Below are positions 17,024-23,453 of a stretch of 42,202 bases of DNA, piece after piece. Source of the stretch: Bacteroidia bacterium (GTDB taxonomy: Bacteria > Bacteroidota > Bacteroidia > Bacteroidales > VadinHA17); contig JAPLED010000066.1 in assembly GCA_026391475.1 (NCBI GenBank), positions 1-42,202 on the forward strand, given 5' to 3'. A program made the position numbers and the translations under genes. Under the pieces are notes generated by a model. The model saw nothing but the letters and a program-made list of their open reading frames with translations. It made no database searches and was not told the origin of the DNA. The stretch's first letter is position 1. Each line of letters begins with the position of its first letter.

Positions 17024-18188
17024 TTACTATTTCTCCTTTATCAATTGTTTTTGTCCCTGCTTTCACCGCAAATATACCATCTGCATCAGGCAGCGCTGAA
17101 ATATGTGCAGATCCGTGAAAATCGACCGGCATAACTTCCATTTTTTCGGTAATAATAACAGGGACCCATCCCATTCTGGCCGGTGATTTTCTTTCAAACC
17201 GTACAGCCATTGGCAGTTTTTGTTCGGTGGGTTTCCAGTCATAACCCATCATCTTGTTTATTAATGGTCTTACCAATGTTTCGAACTGAATAAATGAAGA
17301 AACCGGGTTTCCCGGCAGGCCAAAAACCAGAGTCCCAGGATATACACCAAAAGTTGTCGGTTTACCGGGCTGGACATTAACTCTTGAAAAAAGGATACGG
17401 ACACCTGCTCTTTCGAGGACGGAAGGGACAAAATCAAAATCACCCATTGATACGCCACCTGTAATAAGTACCAGATCGCTTTCAGAGATTGCACGTTTTA
17501 TGATATTATATGTCTCCTCTTCATCGTCCCTGGCAATTCCCAAATATTTTCCATGGGCACCGGCACGTTGTACCTGCGCCATTAGCTGGTAAGCATTGGT
17601 ATTCCTTATCTGAGAAAGACCGGGTTTTTCAGAGGGTTCCACCAGCTCATCACCGGAACTAATGACAGCCACTACTGGCATCTTACTGACAATGACAGAA
17701 GTACAACCGACAGATGCCATAACAGCGATATCCTGTGGTTTTATCAGTTTACCCGATTTAAGGACGAAATCCCCGTTTTTGATATCCTCGCCCTTAATAG
17801 AAATGTTTTCCTTGGTAAACGATCCGATATATCTGACCTTTCCTGAGTGAAGTATCAGAGAATCCTCAACCATGAAGACCAGATCTGCACCTGCGGGGAC
17901 AACTGCTCCTGTCATTATTCTGGAGCATTGGTTTTCAAAGATTGCATTTTGTGGCTGCATCCCGGCAGCAATTGTTTCAATAATTTCCAGGTCAGCTTCC
18001 AGATCGGCTTTCCGGCAGGCAAATCCATCAACAGTTGCTTTATTAAAAGGAGGAATATCCATGTCACTTGTGATATCCCCTGCCAGCACCCGGTTTAGCG
18101 AATCAATAAAAGAGACAGATTCAGTACCAGTGCTGAATGCAGAATTTATTACTGTTTTATAAGCTTTCTCAAATGTTATTATCTCCAT
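17007..18188 (-). CDS. moeA: Molybdopterin molybdotransferase
   Basis: MoeA inserts molybdate or tungstate into adenylated molybdopterin. The 393-residue length and domain pattern are standard: an N-terminal FEKAYKTVIN region, the PPFNKATVDGFAC motif, GAVVPAGADLVFMVEDS, and the central MPT-binding fold with ISSGDELVEP and TGGVSMGDFDFVP. VFGLPGNPVSSFIQFE follows, with a C-terminal beta domain after that. In the operon it sits between wtpC and moaA. The 109 bases before its start hold a 16-base palindrome and a 14-base tandem repeat, so its expression may differ from the transporter genes. Confidence 0.95.
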   Translation of the reverse strand: MEIITFEKAYKTVINSAFSTGTESVSFIDSLNRVLAGDITSDMDIPPFNKATVDGFACRKADLEADLEIIETIAAGMQPQNAIFENQCSRIMTGAVVPAGADLVFMVEDSLILHSGKVRYIGSFTKENISIKGEDIKNGDFVLKSGKLIKPQDIAVMASVGCTSVIVSKMPVVAVISSGDELVEPSEKPGLSQIRNTNAYQLMAQVQRAGAHGKYLGIARDDEEETYNIIKRAISESDLVLITGGVSMGDFDFVPSVLERAGVRILFSRVNVQPGKPTTFGVYPGTLVFGLPGNPVSSFIQFETLVRPLINKMMGYDWKPTEQKLPMAVRFERKSPARMGWVPVIITEKMEVMPVDFHGSAHISALPDADGIFAVKAGTKTIDKGEIVSVRQI

Positions 18189-18217
18189 ACTTTTGTCTTT
18201 TAAAAACCCACTCCTAA

Positions 18218-18233
18218 CCCCTCCATGGAGGGG
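18218..18233. repeat. 16-base perfect palindrome between wtpC and moeA
   Basis: CCCCTCCATGGAGGGG forms a strong 7-bp stem with a 2-base turn inside the W/Mo operon, about 30 bases ahead of the moeA start codon. It could pause or attenuate transcription, or stabilise the 3' end of the transporter message. It resembles the C/G-rich stems of the 6682 repeat but lacks the rest of that element. Confidence 0.6.
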
Positions 18234-18250
18234 AACTTTTAAATTACTTT

Positions 18251-18297
18251 TTACTTTTGCCCTTTTACTTTTGTCTTTTTACTTTTGTCTTTTGTCT
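18251..18297. repeat. 14-base tandem repeat next to the wtpC stop codon
   Basis: Three head-to-tail copies of a unit close to TTACTTTTGTCTTT (18251-18264, 18265-18278, 18279-18292) are followed by a partial copy that runs into the wtpC stop codon. On the transcribed strand the tract is purine-rich. Confidence 0.7.
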
Positions 18298-19359
18298 TTA
18301 AACAGTTCCCTTCAGAGCAACAATCGCTTTTGAAGGAAAACTCATCCACACTTCTTCTTCCTCAACAAATCTTAGTTTTTCAAAAACCGGGGTAAGTATG
18401 TTAACATAAAACAGATCACCTGCATCCAGTGTTATCTCCATCCCAAATTCCGAAGGTATTATTTCCGTTATTTTCCCTTTAATTATGTTATGTCCGGTAT
18501 CCTCCGGCATCTCCTTTGTAAGGACAATCGAGTCACTTTTAATTATGAGCAGGCCATCTTTACCCCTGTTTTCACCTTCAAGTTTAAACATGACATTGTG
18601 CTTAGTGATTCCTGACAGGATGCCTTTCTCCCGTGTAATTTCAACCCTGAAGAAATTTCTTATCCCGGCATACCGGGCAACAAATCTGTTTGATGGATTT
18701 TTAAATACCTCATCAACAGAACCTTCCTGAATTATCCGGCCATTATGAATTACTCCGACTCTTTTGGCGAGACTAATAGCATCGTTGTAATCGTGTGTTA
18801 CATGAATTATTGTCTGACCGGCTTTGTTAAGATTTCTCAGCAGCCGTTTCATATCGTCCTTAAGCGATGCATCAAGTGAAGAGAGAGGTTCATCAAGCAG
18901 CAAAAGCCGTGGTGAAGTAATCAGCGTTCTTGCAAGTGCAACTCTCTGCAACTCACCACCCGAAAGTTTTTCCGTATTGCGTTCAAGAATATGTTTAATA
19001 TTCATTGCAGTGGCTGCTTTTTCCACCTTTTCAGCAATACTTTTCTTATCTTCTTTTCTTGCTTTCAGAGGATATGCTATATTCCCGAAGACAGTCATAT
19101 GAGGGAATACGGCATAATCCTGAAACACAATACCAACTTTTCTGTCCTGAATTCGTCGTCTGGTAATATCCTCATTATCAAGCATTATAGTGCCGCTGTC
19201 AGGATATTCCAACCCGGCAATCAGTTCCAGAAGCTGAGTCTTTCCTGACCCTGACCTGCCAAGAAGAACATAATACTGGCCTTCGGGTATTTCGAGGTTA
19301 ATATCCGTAAGGGCAAAATCGCCAAGTTTGCGGTTTATATCAGTCAGTTTCAGCATCAA
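18298..19359 (-). CDS. wtpC: Tungstate/molybdate ABC transporter ATPase
   Basis: This is the ATP-binding subunit of the oxyanion importer. Walker A GRSGSGKT is at residues 34-41, the Q-loop glutamine at 80, the signature LSGGE at 132-136 and Walker B LLLLDEP at 152-158, followed by HVTHDYNDA. Residues about 230-353 form a TOBE-type C-terminal part of the kind that binds oxyanion in ModC. The start overlaps wtpB by 20 bases. The neighbouring WtpA-like binding protein is the reason for calling it Wtp rather than Mod. Confidence 0.88.
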   Translation of the reverse strand: MMLKLTDINRKLGDFALTDINLEIPEGQYYVLLGRSGSGKTQLLELIAGLEYPDSGTIMLDNEDITRRRIQDRKVGIVFQDYAVFPHMTVFGNIAYPLKARKEDKKSIAEKVEKAATAMNIKHILERNTEKLSGGELQRVALARTLITSPRLLLLDEPLSSLDASLKDDMKRLLRNLNKAGQTIIHVTHDYNDAISLAKRVGVIHNGRIIQEGSVDEVFKNPSNRFVARYAGIRNFFRVEITREKGILSGITKHNVMFKLEGENRGKDGLLIIKSDSIVLTKEMPEDTGHNIIKGKITEIIPSEFGMEITLDAGDLFYVNILTPVFEKLRFVEEEEVWMSFPSKAIVALKGTV

Positions 19360-20149
19360 TATTTATATGTTTCTCTTTTCTTTTTGAAGAGACAAGACGT
19401 AATGCAATAAAAAACAGCAAAGCAACCAGGATAAAGAAGACTGATGCCGGCCTTGCATAATTAAGTCCGTATGAATTAAATCTTTCATAGATGAGGACTG
19501 GGGCAATCATAGGATGGTAAGCAATAATCACAACAGCACCAAATTCACTCATTCCCCTGGCAAACATCATGACGAATCCCGTAGTAATGCTGCGCCAGGC
19601 AAGAGGCAATGAAATTGTGAAAAAGACTTTTGACTGGCTGGCTCCAAGATTAAGTGCGGCCTTTTCAAGTCTTTCCGGTACAGCAGCAAAACCGTCGCGG
19701 GCAGCATTTATCAGGAAAGGAACACTCACAAAAGCCATTGCCAGCGCTATTCCGGAAGGATGATTAACAAGGTCAAGTCCCACTGAGGAAGCCGCTTTCC
19801 CCAGAAAACCATCACGGGAAATAAATCCGAGCAGTGCGATACCGGCAGCTGTGTGAGGAAGTACTACAGGAAGATCAATTATCCCCTGAACAACATTCTT
19901 CAGAGGGAATTTTTTCCGGGCCAGTAACCAGGATAGAGGAATTGCCCCCGCTGCAAAAAAGAGAGTAGCGGCAAACGAAACCCAAAGTGTTAACCAGACA
20001 CTTTGTTGAACCTCCTTGTCTTTTATTGTTTCAAGAAACTGAGCCCCTCCGGTATGAATAAACATACCAGCCAGGGGTGCAAGAATAAACAACAGCACCA
20101 ATGATGACAAGACCATCAGAATCCAGGTAAATATGCTGTTCCGACTCAT
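19340..20149 (-). CDS. wtpB: Tungstate/molybdate ABC transporter permease
   Basis: The 269-residue permease has about six membrane helices. The EAA-like loop that docks the ATPase reads EKAALNLGASQSKVFFTISL, followed by PLAWRSITTG. The region IDLPVVLPHTAAGIALLGF is typical of the ModB/WtpB/CysT group. It begins 7 bases after wtpA and overlaps wtpC by 20 bases, which suggests tight coupling of subunit synthesis. Confidence 0.88.
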   Translation of the reverse strand: MSRNSIFTWILMVLSSLVLLFILAPLAGMFIHTGGAQFLETIKDKEVQQSVWLTLWVSFAATLFFAAGAIPLSWLLARKKFPLKNVVQGIIDLPVVLPHTAAGIALLGFISRDGFLGKAASSVGLDLVNHPSGIALAMAFVSVPFLINAARDGFAAVPERLEKAALNLGASQSKVFFTISLPLAWRSITTGFVMMFARGMSEFGAVVIIAYHPMIAPVLIYERFNSYGLNYARPASVFFILVALLFFIALRLVSSKRKEKHINIDAETD

Positions 20150-20156
20150 TATTAAA

Positions 20157-21119
20157 TCAGTTCTTTTTAGTGTCCTTCAAATATTTCAACAATTTTGCAG
20201 GCAGTTTATCAACCTGTTCTGTACTAAAGGGTATAATTGGTTCTTGTCCGTTATTTTTAAAGATGTTCATTCCCTCCGGGCTGAGCATAAATTCCAGAAA
20301 ATTAATAGCTTCTTCTTTCTGCGGAGCATTGTCGAGGACAGTTATGCTGTAATTAATATAATCTGCGATGACCTTCATTTTAGTACCTGGTTTACTACCT
20401 GCAACATCCATACTGACAGATGTATAGATATCATTTTTTGAAGGATCAGAAAGATTTATCTCCTTAGGCAGTTCAATATATTTCAATCCATGCTGAATTG
20501 CAACTGATTTATACTGAAACATATAATCAATGGCATTCGATTCGAGCAGAGCTACAAGGTCAACTTCCTTCGGACGAATATATTCCCTGTTCTTGGATAG
20601 CATTTTCTCAGTGAGTCCCGGTTTGTTGTAATATTTTTCTGCCAGCATGAAGGTAAAAACTGTCCGGTATCCACAAGGGTCAGAATCAGGATCAGAACGC
20701 GAATAGATGACATCCTCCCTCTGAAGGATATCCATCCAGTTATCAGAATTAAGTTCTCCGGAGTATTTAGATTTTTCCTGACCTGCAATAACAATTTCAT
20801 TGGTAGCAAATCTTATACTCCAGCTTGTATAATCAGGAATAAGAAGCTCATTAATAACAAAATAGTCTGATGAAGCAATAATGTCGCATGGCTTTTTAAG
20901 CTCAGTTATCTTCCTGGCACATACAAGGCTTCCGGCGGGTTCAAGCAATATTTTGATCCCGGGGTTTTTCCTTTCATATTCATCTTTAAGCTGCCTGAAA
21001 GGAACCGACAGACTGCCTGCATGAAAGACCATTATCTCTTTTGATTTTCCGGAATGTGAATTTCCGCACCCGGACAAAAGAAAAATAGCGAGAATCGGAA
21101 GAAGCAAAATCTGTCTCAT
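20157..21119 (-). CDS. wtpA: Tungstate-binding lipoprotein
   Basis: This is the extracytoplasmic binding protein of the importer. The lipobox LLSGC gives lipid-modified Cys18. The mature part starts with the oxyanion-binding stretch VFHAGSLSVPFRQL, then EPAGSLVCARKITELKKPCD and IIASSDYFVIN, the layout of WtpA rather than of classic ModA. Later stretches SDPDSDPCGYRTVF and AINFLEFMLSPEGMNIF fit the same group. WtpA proteins prefer tungstate but bind molybdate too. The start shares ATGA with the modE-like gene (21116-21119). The family call is firm; ion preference is from family knowledge only. Confidence 0.88.
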   Translation of the reverse strand: MRQILLLPILAIFLLSGCGNSHSGKSKEIMVFHAGSLSVPFRQLKDEYERKNPGIKILLEPAGSLVCARKITELKKPCDIIASSDYFVINELLIPDYTSWSIRFATNEIVIAGQEKSKYSGELNSDNWMDILQREDVIYSRSDPDSDPCGYRTVFTFMLAEKYYNKPGLTEKMLSKNREYIRPKEVDLVALLESNAIDYMFQYKSVAIQHGLKYIELPKEINLSDPSKNDIYTSVSMDVAGSKPGTKMKVIADYINYSITVLDNAPQKEEAINFLEFMLSPEGMNIFKNNGQEPIIPFSTEQVDKLPAKLLKYLKDTKKN

Positions 21120-21508
21120 TTTCTGTCGGACAATTTATTAAGGCGGTTAAAAAATGTTTTTACGGTATCATGAACATCAAGGTCGAGGTCCCTTTTCAGA
21201 TTGCTATATGCCTCGGTAAGTTCTATTCCTTCCTGTGTAAGATCTGTTTTCCCACCTGCTTTCCCTCCGCGGTGTTTCCCTACAAGTTGAAATCCCAGAA
21301 CATATTCTATTTCCCGCAGGAGACCCCATGCTTTCCGATAGCTTATGCCCATATTACGGGAAGCGGCTACTATCGACTGCTCCTTCTTAATTTCAGTAAG
21401 AAGAGTGAAGCCCTCTTCATTAATTACTATGTCATCCTCCTTTGTTACAAGCTGCAACTGTTGTTTCAGGAAAATATCATAATATTTTGAACCTTTGGGA
21501 CCAGCCAT
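21116..21508 (-). CDS. ModE-like N-terminal HTH regulator
   Basis: The 130-residue protein is a winged helix-turn-helix of the ModE N-terminal (LysR-like) type: SIVAASRNMGISYRKAWGLL is the HTH, then REIEYVLGFQLVGKHRGGKA is the wing region. It has no C-terminal TOBE domains for binding molybdate, so if it senses the ion it must do so in another way. It is the first gene of the W/Mo operon, upstream of wtpA with an ATGA overlap, and probably controls its own operon. A 20-base palindrome lies 37 bases ahead of its start codon. A run of ACTTTT-like repeats lies directly upstream of the ATG. Confidence 0.85.
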   Translation of the reverse strand: MAGPKGSKYYDIFLKQQLQLVTKEDDIVINEEGFTLLTEIKKEQSIVAASRNMGISYRKAWGLLREIEYVLGFQLVGKHRGGKAGGKTDLTQEGIELTEAYSNLKRDLDLDVHDTVKTFFNRLNKLSDRK

Positions 21509-21545
21509 GGAAAGTTAAAAGTTAAAAGATAAAAGTTAAAAGTAG

Positions 21546-21565
21546 GGACATGCAATTGCATGTCC
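21546..21565. repeat. 20-base perfect palindrome upstream of the modE-like gene
   Basis: GGACATGCAATTGCATGTCC is a perfect palindrome between the candidate -7 box and the start codon of the modE-like gene. Position and symmetry suit a dimeric regulator's operator. It could instead be one of the dispersed intergenic palindromes common in this phylum. Confidence 0.65.
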
Positions 21566-21603
21566 ATGATATTCACAAAATCATTGATCTTAATAATTTT
21601 AGG

Positions 21604-21637
21604 CAAATGTAAATCTTTTGCATATCGGTTCTGCAAA
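21604..21637 (-). promoter_or_regulatory. Predicted promoter of the W/Mo operon
   Basis: On the minus strand TTTTG (complement of 21634-21637 and its neighbour) is followed after 22 bases by TACATTTG (complement of 21604-21611). This fits TTG-N17-23-TAnnTTTG. The leader of about 90 bases would include the 20-base palindrome. Confidence 0.5.
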
Positions 21638-22093
21638 ACGGACCTAAAAAAGTTTGTGACTGAATTTTATTAGCTTAATGTTTCGTAAAAACAAATTTAA
21701 ATTTGAAATAATAACCGCAATAGGATGAAGAGCCCTGATAAATCGTTAGCAACCTTTTTATCAAGATGTTTACATCTTATACGGGTTTTGTCTAAGGCAC
21801 AAATAAACGCAACCGATAATGATTATTGAGGCGTAAGGGGTAAAGCTTTAAGATTAAAAATCTATTTTCCATCAATCTCATCTGTTAAAACTGGATTAAT
21901 ACTCTTCTTGTTTTATTGAGAACATTTCTTAGAAAAGAGGGTTTTAAGGTAGGGTATATCTATATTAAAACGGAATATAACAGAAAGGGAGAAAAGCAGG
22001 GTACTCCTGATCAGAATTAACTGTTGTGTTATTAACTTTAAAGAAAATTTGGTTTGGCAGCAAGACAAATTAATAATTCAGAAAACGGGATAA

Positions 22094-22588
22094 TTGAGAC
22101 AGGACGAATTTAAAGGCTTTTTTGAAATATACTTTGACCCTGTGCGAAGTTATATTTACTACAACTGTGGTGATGCTGACCTTGCGACTGATATTGCCCA
22201 GGAAGTATTTGTAACTGTATGGGAAAAGAAGTTTGATTTACAGGACAAGAGGATAAAAGGTCTCTTGTACAAGATGGCAAAAGAGATGTTCATTTCCAGA
22301 TACAGAAGAATGATGGTTGAAAGAAGATACATTGAGTCAATCAGATTTGATTATGAGGAGTTACCAGCTGATACTGATATCGAATACAGTGAGATGAAAG
22401 AACGATATGAAGCTGCACTGGCGCGACTTCCAGCTAATCAACGAGAAGTGTTTCTTATGAGCAGGAACGAGCAGCTCAAATATTCTGAAATAGCCGAAAG
22501 GCTTGAGATTAGTGTTAAAGCGGTAGAAAAGAGAATGACAGGAGCATTAGCATACTTAAGAAAAGTATTAGATATTAATGATAAATAA
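22094..22588 (+). CDS. ECF RNA polymerase sigma factor, FecI-like
   Basis: The 164-residue sigma-70 family protein has only regions 2 and 4. Region 2 is at about residues 10-75 (ATDIAQEVFVTVWEKKFDLQ), and region 4 is at about 110-160 (LPANQREVFLMSRNEQLKYS, then EIAERLEISVKAVEKRM). It is of the type paired with FecR anti-sigma proteins for cell-surface signalling. The start is a TTG directly preceded in frame by a TAA stop. The next in-frame ATG, at residue 56, would remove most of region 2, so TTG is very likely the real start. The end overlaps fecR by 11 bases. Confidence 0.9.
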   Translation: MRQDEFKGFFEIYFDPVRSYIYYNCGDADLATDIAQEVFVTVWEKKFDLQDKRIKGLLYKMAKEMFISRYRRMMVERRYIESIRFDYEELPADTDIEYSEMKERYEAALARLPANQREVFLMSRNEQLKYSEIAERLEISVKAVEKRMTGALAYLRKVLDINDK

Positions 22589-23453
22589 GGGTGAACATAT
22601 TAATAAGAATTTGAAGAGGACCGAAGAATCAATTGATCGCTTCAGTAACGGAACTATTCCCTGGAAAATGAGCAGAGAGGAGGTATGGAAAGAGATGGAG
22701 TCTCGTATAGGCAAGGAACCCGTATCCGGGTTGTTGAAAATAAGATCTGCCTGGATACGTTATAGTGTGGCAGCAGTGATTCTTATTCTTTTAGGAATAT
22801 CTTCTTTCATCAGGTTTTATACCCGATCCTACACCACAGAGACCAGCCAGCAATTGGAAATTGTGCTTCCTGACAGGTCGAAAGCAAGCCTTAATGCAAG
22901 TACATCTGTCAAATACCTCCCTTACTGGTGGCGCTTTGCAAGAAGAATTGAACTTAAGGGCGAAGCATTCTTCACTGTTGAAAAAGGAAAGAAATTCGAA
23001 GTTATTTCTGCCTTGGGGCATACAATAGTAGTTGGTACAAGTTTCAATATTCTATCAGTTGATGATGTATATGAAGTGACATGTGTAACAGGAAAGGTTA
23101 AGGTTATTTCAAAAGCTACAGGAGATGAGGCCATTCTCACCCAGAACCAGAAAGCTCTACTTGTCAGCTCAGGCAGGTTTAACATAGATTATGAGGTAAA
23201 TGCAGTGGAATCAACTGCATGGACAAGGGGAGAGTTCTATTTTACTTCTGCTCCTCTGACAGAGGTTTTCAGGAAGATAGAGCTCAGGTATGGAATAACA
23301 ATCGAATATAAACAAAAAGACAATTTATTTTACACCGGATATTTTAAAAAAGACAAAAAGGTTGAGAATATTCTAAATTTGGTATGCCTGCCTTTTGGTA
23401 TGAAATTTGAGGAAACCTCAGATCGAGTATACCAGATTATACTGAATGAATAA
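22578..23453 (+). CDS. FecR-type anti-sigma factor
   Basis: This membrane protein holds the sigma factor and passes on a signal from the TonB receptor. The 291-residue protein has a cytoplasmic N-terminus, one membrane helix (about 61-80, YSVAAVILILLGISSF), a FecR domain with LPDRSKASLNASTSVKY and RIELKGEAFFTVEKG, and a C-terminal domain (about 225-287) of the DUF4974 type that contacts the receptor's STN domain. It overlaps the sigma gene at its start and the TonB receptor gene at its end (8 bases), so all three are one translational unit. Confidence 0.92.
   Translation: MINKGEHINKNLKRTEESIDRFSNGTIPWKMSREEVWKEMESRIGKEPVSGLLKIRSAWIRYSVAAVILILLGISSFIRFYTRSYTTETSQQLEIVLPDRSKASLNASTSVKYLPYWWRFARRIELKGEAFFTVEKGKKFEVISALGHTIVVGTSFNILSVDDVYEVTCVTGKVKVISKATGDEAILTQNQKALLVSSGRFNIDYEVNAVESTAWTRGEFYFTSAPLTEVFRKIELRYGITIEYKQKDNLFYTGYFKKDKKVENILNLVCLPFGMKFEETSDRVYQIILNE

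Larger units (their letters stand above)
21509..22093. other. Intergenic region between the W/Mo operon and the sigma factor gene
   Basis: This region of 585 bases between divergent operons has no convincing gene. It contains a GTTAAAA-type simple repeat (21512-21542), the palindrome at 21546-21565, the modE promoter candidate, and a short motif shared with 32199-32225. Further along are the hairpin AAGATGT-TT-ACATCTT (21763-21778) and an inverted repeat GTTTTAA/TTAAAAC (21941-21947, 21965-21971) around AGGGTATATC upstream of the sigma factor gene. Confidence 0.6.

Noticed and set aside
18251-18297. Possible CRISPR array
   Set aside because: The units are 14 bases, directly adjacent and without unique spacers; no cas gene is present.
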